From Epiperipatus broadwayi (lineage: Eukaryota > Onychophora > Udeonychophora > Euonychophora > Peripatidae), in NCBI GenBank assembly GCA_028023455.1, contig JAQFVV010000355.1:186001-250000 (forward strand): a DNA stretch of 64,000 nucleotides, written 5' to 3'. A model generated the notes under the pieces. That model ran no database searches and was not told the origin of the DNA. It saw nothing but the letters and a program-made list of their open reading frames with translations. The translations under genes were made by a program, and so were the position numbers. Below, piece after piece: positions 36,155 to 47,459 of this stretch. The stretch's first letter is position 1; each line of letters opens with the position of its first letter.

Positions 36155-36510
36155 AAGTGTGGAGAAAATGCTTTTCTGCTGAAAGATAGTCACAGCATAC
36201 AAGGAGTATACAATGCCAGAAACTTAAAACCTTGCATACCACCGGACCCCGGAAAATATGCAAATTAAAAATAGATACATACCATGTTAGACTAAATACA
36301 ACACAGACCCGATTTAAGACACAGAAGATTGAATTATGGATAAACCGTTAGATATAATAAAGTAAAGAAAACACCGTAGGTAGTAACAAATTAAATATTA
36401 CAGCAAATAAAGAGTAGGTTTGAACTCACCTGGCACAAAATTCTTACCTCTGACCTGAAGCAACATCATTTTTTTTAACATTTTTTTTTTGCTCACTAAC
36501 TATTGGGAAA
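36155..36510 (+). other. Integrase tail remnant and 3' untranslated region
   Basis: 36155-36265 carries the rest of the integrase tail after an in-frame TAG. Then AT-rich sequence with T8-T10 runs leads up to CTATTGGGAAA directly before the 3' LTR. The purine tract is short (GGGAAA), weak for a polypurine tract. Confidence 0.55.
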
Positions 36511-38733
36511 TGAAGCAATGGATCTGAAGTCCAATCCATGCTTCACATCTTCCTATAAACTTGATTAATATTGTAAACCTAAATTAAGTTTATAGTCCAA
36601 TATCAGCAGGGTTTTGCATTACAGCTAAAATTAATTACGTTTATTAAATTTGTATTTGCTTTTAAATATTTTCTTTTAAATAAATTCCATTGTAACATTA
36701 AATTGCTGTTAGAAATATTACTTGTGAAAACCGTTTAGTCAAACATATATATACGTCAAGTATATATATATATATGAGTTAATGCAAAATTCTGCTGAAA
36801 TAAAATGCTTATTCTACTAGAAAAAAAAATAATATATTGTTGTTAAAATTTTGTTAAAATATTTAGTATGATTTGATTTTGAGATAAGCCCACCAACATT
36901 TTCTAAAAGAATGTATAGTTTTGATTAGTGAGCCATTCAAGTCTAATTAAAGATGGCCTTCTCTTTCTTTTTTTTTTAAATTAATAGAATTCAAACTTTA
37001 AAGAAAGAAAGTTAGAGTAAAAAAGTAAAAGTTATTTTTAGAAAATATTGCTTTGAAACAAAGGAGCATGGGGAGGCTTATCAAGATCTCAGATCATACA
37101 AACAATAGAAGGTAGCTGACAGAGAGGGTATAAATAGAAGTGAGAACAAAAGACTATATTATTCAGATTTTTCCTTTGGAAGGAGTCAGATTATTCAGAT
37201 TTTTCCTTTGGAAGGATTCAGATTATTCAGATTTTTCCTTTGGAAGGATTCAGTTTATTCAGATTTTCCTTTTGAAGGATTCAGTTGATTCAGATTTTGC
37301 TGTTGAGGTGATTCATTGAGAGTTTTCTTGCTGGTTATTTCCAAGTTTTCTTGAGAGTGCATTCATATTTCTTTTTGGAGAACTCTCTCCAATTTGCTTC
37401 ACATTTAGCTTGTGCTCCAAAAAGTTATACAACTGTCGTTTTCAAATCATGGAGAAGTTTGGACATACTCCAGTTAAAAGCCATAGTATTTTGAAGGAAA
37501 TGAATGTGCTCGGCTAGGCAAATAAATAGCTTTGCCTATCGCCGAGGTTCCTGAATACCATCCAAAATGCCATAGTATCCACTCAATAGTCATCTGAACT
37601 CTGTGCCGTGTCTGGAGAACTTTTCGTGAAACCATACTACATTTTATCATTGTCCGGACAAATACCTATTGACAGTCGGATCAAGCCACGAACGCCGTAG
37701 GGAACATGACCAAGGAAAAAGGACGGTAATCATATCTCCTCTATTGAACTATTTCTTATGCTACCTTTTGTTCATATATTTTTTAATTGCTTCATTGAAT
37801 TATATGTATTTGTTATGTAACCATTTTTATTAGACGAGTCTTAATTATATATATATATATATATATATATTGTGTGATCATCTATCTATATTTAACCTTT
37901 TTCCCTTCACTATTCTTCCTTACTAACCTGTGTAAATATTTAGTATTCCATTGCGGTTGAGGTTAATAGTTAATTTTTGTTCATTTAAAATCTCTTTCCA
38001 GTTTTATTTAGGTTTGTTAATTAAATACGAGTCAGTTTCTTTTGTGTGCCAACTTGATCTCTTTGATAACGCCTCTTTTGTCCGCCATTAGCTTTTATGT
38101 ATATCTGATTTAGCTATATACGTTTTAAATAATTTTTAAACATTGTTTTAGTGCAAAGCAATTAGAAATGCTTTGCGAAAGATTCTTTTTTATCGTACTT
38201 TATCGAGAAGATCGAGTTGACAATTTTTAATAAAATTGGGAAGAAAAGATTTAGACCGCAAACCTATTAATCTGCTTTTATTGTCTAATGAGTTTGTTTC
38301 ATTAATTTAGGGGAAAAGCGGAGGCCATTAAATCATTATTCCTATTTTAAAGTCATTAATTAAAGATCTATTATTTAACTAACAAGCTTGACTTTTGCTA
38401 AATTTGTTATAAATGCTTTATTTTACTTTTCAATGATCCAGGCATGCAAAATGCAAAATACATATTTCTTGGTACCTTTGCACATTTAACTATTTAGCTC
38501 TTGATGTGTTTCCGTCCATGTTTCTTTCCGCTGATGCTAAGCCGTCGCCGGTTGAAAAATAATTTATGCATGGCTCAGATGGTGTTGTTTGTTCGTGATC
38601 AGGCCTCAAGAAGAGGCGAATGGGCAGAGGTCATAGTATTCTTGATTTAATATCTCACGTATGGGTGGCCTCGAAGTACTTTCGCCTAGTATTCGAACTG
38701 GGTTAAACCAACATACATTATCTGACTGTCACA
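36511..38733 (+). repeat. 3' LTR (2.2 kb)
   Basis: Same boundaries and internal landmarks as the 5' LTR: TATA box 37129-37137, tandem array 37163-37316, hairpin 37509-37546. It is slightly longer, partly through a longer TA run near 37847-37870. The level of difference between LTRs indicates an insertion that is not recent but still well preserved. Confidence 0.93.
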
Positions 38734-38817
38734 ATATCGTTAAAAACCAGTTACCACTTAGACATTCCCAATATCAATAACAATCAGCAATTTCAAACTG
38801 TTGTCAAGGCAACCTCC

Positions 38818-38818
38818 T

Positions 38819-38860
<42 letters not shown>
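38818..38860. repeat. TA/TG microsatellite
   Basis: (TA)n passing into (TG)n. Confidence 0.9.
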
Positions 38861-38956
38861 ATCAATAGATGGTGTTTTACCAAAAACCCCGAAACAAGTG
38901 TAAAATTTGTTTACATAAATGACAAAAGAGTCAGAATTAACTATCTCTTTCATTTG

Positions 38957-39010
38957 CTCACCCTCAGATCAGCTGATTTCAAGCTATTTGCTATCATCAG
39001 TGAAGGATAG
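38957..39010 (-). ncRNA. Type I hammerhead ribozyme motif
   Basis: Minus strand: CTGATGA (39000-38994), stem II of TAGC/GCTT-type pairing with an AAATA loop, then GAAA (38980-38977), a self-complementary stem III ATCAGCTGAT, and the cleavage base C at 38967 (GATC|TGAGGG). Stem I pairs CCTTCA (39006-39001) with TGAGGG (38966-38961), 6 of 6 including one G-U; pairing can resume after a 2x2 internal loop. All core positions of the hammerhead consensus (CUGANGA, GAAA, A15.1-U16.1, H17) are present. Flanking sequence (GTCTTCAAACTCAGC at 39095) is shared at similar spacing with the ~400-bp repeats at 40.0-41.2 kb, so this is a diverged member of that family. Confidence 0.8.
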
Positions 39011-39133
39011 AGTTAGAAACTAGATCTAAACACTCACTCCAAGTGTTTATGCAAAACGTTTCTGTTTGCAAGCGTGAATTTTTCAGACCAGTAAAGTCTT
39101 CAAACTCAGCCTAACAAATATATATATATGTAT

Positions 39134-40035
39134 GTAATATTTAAAACAGCGTTATGCTGTTGCACATGCACTTTGAAGATTTTAACTATAAATGAATGAA
39201 TACTAACACTCAACCACATGATAAAGTCTTTGGAAAAGATAGAATGGCCATCTATCTTTTCGAACCCAAACGCTTTTGTATGGGCGAATCTTAAGTGTTT
39301 GAAAGTGAAAGTGTGAATATATTAAATAATCACTTTAAATTACTATTACATGCTTGAATGAAAGACGCTAATGAAATTTACTAGAATTTACGATACGTCA
39401 TTCTTCTTATTTGATATTAAATGTATGTAAATAAATCATTTTTATATAATGTGATGTTTGTAAACTGTAATATTTAAAACAACATTACACTGTTGCACAT
39501 GCACTTTGAAGATGTGCCCATACAAAAGCATTTCGGTTCGAAAACATAGATAGCCATTCTATCTTTTCCAAAGACTTTATCATGTGGTTGAGTGTTAGTA
39601 TTCATTCATTTATAGTTAAAATCTGCAAAGCGCATATGCAACAGCGTAATGCTGTTTTAAATATTACAGTTTACAAACATCGCACTATATAAAAATGATT
39701 TATTTACATACATTTAATATCAAATAAGAAGAATGACATCATAAATTCTAGTAAATTTCATTAGTGTCTTTCATTCAAGCATGTAATAGTAATTTAAAGT
39801 GATTATTTAATATATTCACACTTTCGCTTTCAAACACTTAAGATTTTCCCATACAAAAGCATTTGGGTTTGAAAAGATAGATGGCCATTCTATCTTTTCC
39901 AAAGACTTTATCATGTGGTTGAGTGTTAGTATTCATTCATTTATAGTTAAAATCTTCAAAGCGCATGTGCAACAGCATAATGCTGTTTTAAATATTACAG
40001 TTTACAAACATCGCGCTATATAAAAATGATTTATA
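39134..40035. repeat. Snapback array of a ~340-bp repeat
   Basis: A unit starting GTAATATTTAAAACAGC runs forward from 39134 to 39476. A second forward unit starts at 39477 and breaks off at about 39521. Then reverse-complement units follow (partial 39522-39667, full 39668-39998, start of another to 40035). Periods are about 343 and 331 bp. Each unit has short internal hairpins: AACAGC-GTTAT-GCTGTT, and AAAGATAGA paired with TCTATCTTT around TGGCCA. No open frame or CUGANGA core is present. It lies directly beside the hammerhead arrays and has the same head-to-head tandem architecture. Confidence 0.85.
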
Positions 40036-40189
40036 TATATATATGTAGTAAAAATCAGTCATATATAACATGACCTATATAGCTTGCATTACCAATATGT
40101 AATATATAAAGAGCCTGCTACTAACTAAACAATCTTTTTTTATGATATATGCTACAAAAGAAAATACATGAAGCCTTTATCTATGATGG

Positions 40190-40240
40190 GCCCCATCCCC
40201 AGACCAGTTTTGAGCTATGGCTCTCATCAGTGAGTAGCTA
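40190..40240 (-). ncRNA. Decayed hammerhead, minus copy 1
   Basis: CTGATGA (40230-40224) and the GAGCC-ATA stem II are present, but the GAAA block reads CAAAACTGGTC, so the conserved G is lost. Probably inactive. Confidence 0.6.
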
Positions 40241-40599
40241 GAACATAAGATTCAAAATATTAACTCAAGCCAAGCATTTATCTAATTCTTAAATATTAAG
40301 AAAAAGATCCAAATCTTCAGACACCTACATGTCTTCAAACTCAGCTCTTTAACCAAAGAAACTATATGAGCCTGAACTAAATTCAGATATACCATATATT
40401 AGTAGGCTTAGAAATTTAATATAGCCAAAGCCCTAATAGCAAAATTATAATAGTAAAAATCAGTCATATATCACATGACCTATATAGCTTGTATTACCAA
40501 TATGTAATATATAAAGAGCCTGCTACTAGCTCTAAACAAGCTTATTTTTTTATGATAAATGCTACAAGAAAAAATACATGAAGCCTTTATCTATGATGG

Positions 40600-40650
40600 T
40601 CCCCATCTCCAGACCAGTTTCAAGTTATGGCTCTCATCAGTGAGGAGCTA
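40600..40650 (-). ncRNA. Hammerhead, minus copy 2
   Basis: CTGATGA (40640-40634) and GAAACTGGTC are both present, and stem I pairs GCTCCTCA with TGGAGATGGGG-type sequence. One stem II pair is changed (ATAACTT instead of ATAGCTT), which weakens the helix. The catalytic core is complete. Confidence 0.68.
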
Positions 40651-40699
40651 GAATTAGATAAATGCTTGGCTTGAGTTAATATTTTGAATCTTATGTCAT

Positions 40700-40748
40700 A
40701 CCTCCTCACTGATGAGAGCCATAGCTTGAAACCGGTCTGGGTATGGGG
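40700..40748 (+). ncRNA. Hammerhead, plus copy 1 (intact core)
   Basis: CTGATGA (40709-40715), stem II GAGC-CATA-GCTT, GAAA (40728-40731), minimal self-complementary stem III ACCGGT, C17 at 40737. Stem I: CTCA (40705-40708) pairs with TGGG (40738-40741), including a G-U; the consensus of the family would pair 6 bp. A very short palindromic stem III is known from PLE and retrozyme hammerheads, which often cleave as dimers. Confidence 0.75.
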
Positions 40749-41099
40749 ACCATCATAGATAAAGGCTTCATGTATTTTCTCTTGTAGCATTTATCATAAA
40801 AAAAGCTTTTTTAAAGCTAGTAGCAGGCTCTTTATATATTGGTAATACAAGCTATATAGGTCATGTGATATATGACTGATTTTTACTATTATAATTTTGC
40901 TATTAGGGCTTTGGTTATATTAAATTGCTAAGCCTACTAATATATGGGATCTCTGGATTTAGTTCAGGCTCATATAGTTTCTTTGGTTAAAGAGCTGAGT
41001 TTGAAGACATGTAGGTGTCTGAAGATTTGGATCTTTTTCTTAATATTTAAGAATTAGATAAATGCTTGGCTTGAGTTAATATTTTGAATCTTATGTCCT

Positions 41100-41148
41100 A
41101 GCTTCTCACTAATGAGAGCCATAGCTTGAAACCGGTCTGGGGATGGGG
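41100..41148 (+). ncRNA. Hammerhead, plus copy 2 (core mutated)
   Basis: Same layout as 40700-40748, with a better stem I (CTTCTCA against TGGGGAT), but the core reads CTAATGA (41109-41115). The G5-equivalent is changed to A, which is expected to abolish cleavage. GAAACCGGTC is intact, with the predicted site after 41137. Confidence 0.7.
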
Positions 41149-41239
41149 ACCATCATAGATAAAGGCTTCATGTATTTTCTCTTGTAACATTTATCATAAA
41201 AAAAAAAAAATTAAGCTTGTTTAGAGCTAGTAGCAGGCT

Positions 41240-41345
<106 letters not shown>

Positions 41346-41349
41346 TAAT

Positions 41350-41605
41350 ACATTTTTTCTTTAAATTGATGGGTAGGAATTAACTAAAAATAAAAAAATT
41401 TTTTTTTTCTTTTCAATCACAATTTGGGTTGTTATATTTAATTTAAAAATTGTATGAGGCTTCACTGAATTAAATAACTTAAAGATGTTCAATGCTTTTA
41501 TTTTAAATTAAATATAATAATCAAAATTCTGTCTGGAAAAAAACATTCTTTTTTTAGTTTCTAGGTAATTATTGCTCATCAATTTAAATAAAAGCTCTCT
41601 TAAAC

Positions 41606-41690
<85 letters not shown>

Positions 41691-42795
41691 TATAATATGG
41701 TATTGTTATATTATTAATTGTAAAGAAGGACTGGAGTTTTAAAATTAATATATTTTACATTTAGCATTAGATATAAAAAAAAATACTTTATCTACATGAA
41801 CTGATTCTTTTTATTATTTTCAAAATGAAATATATCTTAATCGTTTTTTCACTTTTTTGTTTCATTGAATTGGAAATATAAAATCTAAAAATATCATAAT
41901 AATTAATACAGAAATAAAAGAAAAAACGTATGAATTCTTAAACTTACATTAATATAAAATTATAACAAATCCTTTAAATATTTGATAACAGTTTAAAATA
42001 AAAATCTTAGTTCTGTATTTTTTTTAATTAATGATAAAATTTAGAACAGATTTAACCAAGTAAAATCAGTTAATGCATAAGCATATTTACACTTACTCTA
42101 TATACATGTAGTAAGCTGGGATTTAATAAATAAAGAAGTGGAGAAAATGAAAACAGATTAAACTATTTTTAGATTAATCTGCAAGATAACTAATAAGAAA
42201 AATCACACTGATAAAAGCTGTTTTATTTATTATAAAATATATTTCAGTATTATGATTTATAAATAAAAATAAAATGTTTGTATAACATTAAGTAAATGTT
42301 TGTTTTGGTTTATGTATAATATAATTCAGTTTCGAATAAATATCATACATGAAAATATTTAATAAATAGAGTTTTACATTTTATATTTTTTTAGTTAAAA
42401 ACTGCAACCATGCTATTATCTATGATAGCAGCCAATTAATACAAAATTGTGCAATTTGTAGATATTTTACAGATTAAACAGAAATGATGGTAAAACTATT
42501 TTTAGGATGTTTTGATAATTTAAAATGTGTTCTTATTTAATATATATTTATTTTTATAGTTGTATGATATTTTTATAAGAATATTATATTATTTTTTTCA
42601 AGCTAATAAAATAAAGTTTCTTTTTTCTTTTTGTTCATTAAATAAATTTCTAACTTTTACAATTTGTTTATTCTTTTAATTATGCTTATGCCTGAATTAT
42701 TCATATAAAATATTTTAATATATAAATTATTCAAATTCAAGATTTAAATATTAAATAATTTCGCACTTCCTTAATTTGTTCCATATAGGAAAATG
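41350..42795. other. AT-rich stretch, no gene seen
   Basis: Apart from the TA run at 41611-41688 nothing is recognised. Confidence 0.5.
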
Positions 42796-42799
42796 TCTA

Positions 42800-43030
42800 T
42801 ACCGAGAGGCTAAACTTTCCACACAGTAGCGCCATCAGTGCAAGCCAGAGTAATCAATGGATGGAAGAAGGTTTGTTTATAAAATCCCTATCTTGCGCGT
42901 ACTCATCCAATATCTCCAGACTAGTATGTGTAGGCACTAGATAGGGATTTTATTCACAGGCCTTCTTGCATCCATTGACTAGTCTTGCTTGCACTAATGG
43001 TGTGACTATATGGAGAGTTTTGCCTCTGTG
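42800..43030. repeat. Foldback (MITE-like) repeat
   Basis: Arms of about 90 bp. TAAACTTTCCACACAGTAGC...AAAATCCCTATCT (42812-42893) is mirrored by AGATAGGGATTTTATTCAC...GGAGAGTTT (42941-43020). The spacer is about 45 bp and includes TTGCGCGTACTC. It is less AT-rich than its surroundings. No transposase is present. Confidence 0.85.
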
Positions 43031-43034
43031 TAAA

Positions 43035-43876
43035 CAGCTTGTGTATGCATAAGAAATGATCATGTAGTGGTTGAAAATATATATATCAATTAAGTTACAA
43101 AAGTTAATCATTAAATTAATTAATTTACTAAATAAATAACTTTGGATATTTAATCTCAGAGATTTTGGAATTTGACAGAACTTAGCTAATTTTATATTCA
43201 ACATTTCTGTATCAATAATTTATTTAGTCATGTTTTATATTTAATTAAGATAATAGTTTAAGTTCATTTACTTTATAAGTATAATCATATTATTATTATT
43301 AATTCATATTTTTATTATAAATAAACTTATTAATTCTATTATATAAATGCAATCAAATTTACATTAATATTTTTTTAGTTTAGTTTAAGATATAAAATGT
43401 AAAAAAAAAAAAAAATCACGTGTAAATAAATATTAATAAAAAAATAATTATCTATTAGTTTATGAAATAAAATAATAATGATATCTAATGTAACTCAATA
43501 TGCAAATAAAATCCAAAATAATATAAATAAATAAACATTTTTAAAGCACAGTTTTATTAAACCTTTCACTAAGACATCAAAAAAATAAAACAAAGAATGA
43601 GATTTGAACTCTATTTTGTGAACTCAGGTTCTTTTTCAAATCTGGAGTTGCCCATTTGGAGGACAATAATAAGTTCAGTTGATTAAATAAATCCTCAGAG
43701 ATTATTTAAAGTCATAATTTATTTTAACTTTAAGTCAGTGTAATATTATATCTATGTTTTCCATTGAAGTATTTTCAGTTTTTTAAGTGATGGCTAAAAC
43801 AAAAATAAATCCAAATTCACTACTATGGTTTTAATACCAAGGTAGATTTTTTTAAATGTAAATAGTAATTATATTA
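43035..43876. other. AT-rich stretch, no gene seen
   Basis: Simple A/T-rich DNA. The minus frame 42950-43204 overlaps the foldback arm and is not credible. Confidence 0.5.
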
Positions 43877-44225
43877 AAATATAAAACCTTTATAAGATGT
43901 GATCTGTTGGACTATTTCCATCATTTATGAGTGAATGTTGAATGTGAAACAAATTTTAAACTTTATTTAAACTTTCCAAATACAAACAACTTGTTAGTAA
44001 TAACACACAAATAGACAATACAGGTTAGTAATTACACAATGTTCCAAGTAGCATTGTCTATTTGTGTGTTATTACTAACAATTTGTTTGTATTTGGAAAG
44101 TTTAAATAAAGTTTAAAATTTTCTATACATTCATCATTCATTCATAAATGATGGAAATAGTCCAACAGATCACATCTTATAACATACCATCATTACAAAC
44201 CTTCAGACAAATATAAAACCTTTAT
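43877..44225. mobile_element. Foldback SINE-like insertion with 17-bp target duplication
   Basis: Exact 17-bp direct repeats AAATATAAAACCTTTAT flank it at 43877-43893 and 44209-44225. Inside, arms of ~125 bp are inverted (43895-44018 against 44053-44181) around a 34-bp spacer. Each arm contains ATGATGGAAATAGTCCAACA and AAATAAAGTTTAAA, which match the 3' part of the SINE at 52.76-53.18 kb. The right end adds CATACCATCATTACAAACCTTCAG, the complement of that SINE's 5' landmark. A long duplication is typical of LINE-driven retrotransposition. Confidence 0.85.
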
Positions 44226-47200
44226 TCTTACCTTTGTTATGCCTAAACTGATAATTCCAACTAACATTTTAATGAATCTTAATATCAAATTGCTTTTTTA
44301 AAAAAATAATTATTTTTAGTAAGATGATACTGCAATTGTTTTCTTCTGGTAATTCTTTTCAAAAGGTACTTTTAATCATCTCAAAAATAATAATATGATC
44401 TGTAAATAATGCTGAATTAAAGTATTTTTATTTCATATATTTTATGAACTTTGATCAGTAATTTAATTTCTTTTCAAACTATACTCATCATATTTTTTGA
44501 CAATGTGCAGAAATTTAAAAATTAAACTCTTATTCTGCAATATATTCTCATCATTTTTACTATATTTATTAGCAATGTCCATTAAAAATAATATTTTTAT
44601 TTTGAGAATATAGGGGGAATGGTAATAAACTGAAATATATAGTCATAACAAGATCTTTTGTTTTCATAATTATGGATAAAAATTTATTAGAGTCAAAATA
44701 AAATTAATTTTAATTCAGTTCTAAAACACAAACAAATTATTGTTAATACTACATAAACCAATAAAATTATGTTCCAAAATTTAAAATTCCACTTATTATT
44801 ATAAAATTCGCAAAAAAATACCTGCTTTAATGAATATGAAGACATTCTTTCTTCAGCCATTCATAACTTTCTGCTTATCATTATTATAATTCTTTTAATT
44901 TATTTTTTTAAACATTTTCAAATTTAATTTGAGTGTAATCATAAATATTTTTATCTCCCAATAAATATTTTCCAACTATTTATTTAAAAAAATAATCGCA
45001 AATATATAAAGAACTACTTTGGAAAATATATAATGTTCCATTTTCAAGTCAAACAAAAAATGAACACTTGTGATATCTCTTGCAAGCCTCTCAGGATCTG
45101 AGACCATAGAAATTACCAATAACAAATGTTATTGACTCATTTTTATTATATTCTCTTTATGATACTACTATCTTAAGATTTTTTTGTAAATTAATAAATC
45201 TTAGTTCTTGTATCTGCTAACAAGAAAATGCAAATTGATATATAAATCCTAACAGAGCTGCAGGAATAAATTTAACTTAAATTTATTGAAATACCATTAT
45301 GCTATGCTGCAGAAATTCTCTAAATAAAAAAATTTAATTAGAAAAAAAGAAATATTTTAATTTAGCATTATATATTTCATGAGATGAATATAAATCCTAA
45401 AATATTTTCGAAAAAGCTAAAGCTGTCTTTTTGAAAAAATTAACAGTTCAAACACGTTTTTCTATTAAAAATTATATCTATGAAGCTACTAAATTAATGA
45501 AACTTTTGTCAATGCTAAACCATAAGGTTATTTAAAATTGGGTCATATAATAAAAGTATTTGAGTTGTATGTTGCTTTTGCACTTGTGAAATATTTTTTG
45601 ATAGAGAAACCATTAGTAGTAAATTGTAATGTATTTTTGGCTAATTTTAAACAGGTGTAAATTGGTGTTATAATATTTACTAATTTAATTTTTGGCATTT
45701 GGATATTTTACATATACATATGTTTTAATTAATGATGGTAATTTTACATTCTTTTAGTTCTATAATGTATTTTATAATTTTTTAGATGTGTTATACAAAG
45801 TAATTAATTATTCAAGGAACACTTTGTAGTATTTCATGTCAAGATTGCTGGATGAAATACACAAAATCTCCAAAGTAGCTTTTTTTCTAAATCTTCAAAA
45901 TCCAAAGGCGTTTTAATTTAATCAAACAACTTTGAATCATTTTATTTTATTTTAAATTTAAAGAAAATAGTCGGTGATAAAAAATAATATTGTTGAAAGA
46001 TTGGGACTTATTAATATGTTTAGCAAATAAAATATGCTTTTAAATGTCACGCTGAAACTTTAGTCGTTTCTTTTGTATAAAAATTTAGACGCAAATGGAT
46101 ATTAACTATTAATAAGCTTTTTAAATTACTTTAGAATTTATAATTATTATTGCGTTTTTTAAAGTGGCTTGATGTTTTTTTTCTTTGAAAACTTCTAATT
46201 GTTTTTTTTTTTTAAAAAAAAAAAAAATTGAACGTTAAAAAAACGATAAGGACGTATTTATGTAATTTATCAATGACAATATGTCAACGTAGCTAAGATT
46301 AAAAAGCCATATTGTAAATTAATATAAAGATAAAATGATTGAAATAAAAGATTATAGGGATATATCACTTGGTACTTTTAAACTTTAAAAAGTATGTATT
46401 TATTTTGCAATATTCTATCACTTTTATTAAGCAGTTGGTCAACTGAAAATAATAGCTTCGGATTAATAAATGGTTTTTTTTAAAAATAAAAAAAATGATT
46501 TTGTTTACAAAAAAGAACACAAACAGAAAAATGAGGCTTTTATATAAACTATTAAATTATCCCTAACAGAAATTAATTTAAAAGGAGTGGGGGAATGGCA
46601 AATCTCACACTTCTTACCAATTAGAACATAATTGGCATTTTAATTCAAGCTTTACTTTCTAGCTGAAAAGTGCTATATAATCATTTATCGACAAATATTA
46701 AATAATTAGTTCGATTAATTTTACGTTTGGTAATGAGACCAAATTATTAAACATGATTGAATTCTGAAAAATTATCCAAATTTAATTCAGGCTGAATTTG
46801 AATTCACTCATATAAATTGGAGATGGATGTATTCCCACTATATGATGATGCTTTATAAATATAAATTGTATTATAATTTCTGTGTTTACAGTTTTTAGTA
46901 TTTGCTATTAAAGACACTAAAATTTTATGTTTTATACGGAAATAGATATTTTATATCTATTTCATGCTGCTTTTTTATCTATTTCATGCTGCCCTTGCGG
47001 TTCATGCTTGGAGGTTGGTTTCAAATAGAGTGAAGCCAGATGAAATAATTAAAGTAGTTTTGAAATCCAATAAAAGTGTACTAATGAAATTATTATTTTA
47101 TGATAAAGAAAGGAGATAAAGAAAACAAAAAATGAGAGAATACAAAGTATATAAATTGATAATTGTTGTAGGAAATATGTGAATGAACTAATAGAATATT

Positions 47201-47280
47201 ACATTACTTTCGAGTCATAATGAAAATATAAATAATAATTGTTTGAATACAAGTATAATATATAGTTAAGCTAGATGTAA
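44226..47280. other. Long AT-rich stretch, no gene seen
   Basis: About 3 kb with homopolymer runs (for example T12/A14 at 46203-46227) and no coding or RNA signal. Confidence 0.5.
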
Positions 47281-47284
47281 TCAG

Positions 47285-47455
47285 AGGGGACTTAAACCCA
47301 GGATTTCAATCCCCTTTTAGTCATTCACTTCATCTTATACAACTGATACTCATGGTCACATTTTTTTTTCAGATGTATACAGTCATCTGTATTAGTTGTA
47401 TAAGATATAGTGAATGATTGAAGGGAACCTGAATGTTTGGGTTGAAATCACCTTT
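47285..47455. repeat. Short foldback repeat
   Basis: Arms of about 58 bp. CCCAGGATTTCAATCC...CATCTTATACAACTGATA (47297-47348) is mirrored by TATTAGTTGTATAAGATATA...GGGTTGAAATC (47390-47450). The spacer is about 40 bp and includes T10. Imperfect, old. Confidence 0.75.
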
Positions 47456-47459
47456 ATAA

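Larger units (their letters stand above)
30421..38733 (+). mobile_element. Internally deleted Ty3/Gypsy-type LTR retrotransposon
   Basis: Two near-identical direct repeats, each starting TG and ending CA (30421-32620 and 36511-38733), enclose 3.9 kb. The 4 bases before the first LTR (30417-30420) and after the second (38734-38737) are both ATAT, a plausible 4-bp target-site duplication. The internal region has only one real coding block (35423-36154), consisting of a gag-like start joined to an integrase end. Protease, RT, RNase H and the integrase core are absent. The element must therefore depend on a complete relative for movement. The LTRs differ by scattered substitutions and small indels, including TA-run length. 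Confidence 0.9.
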
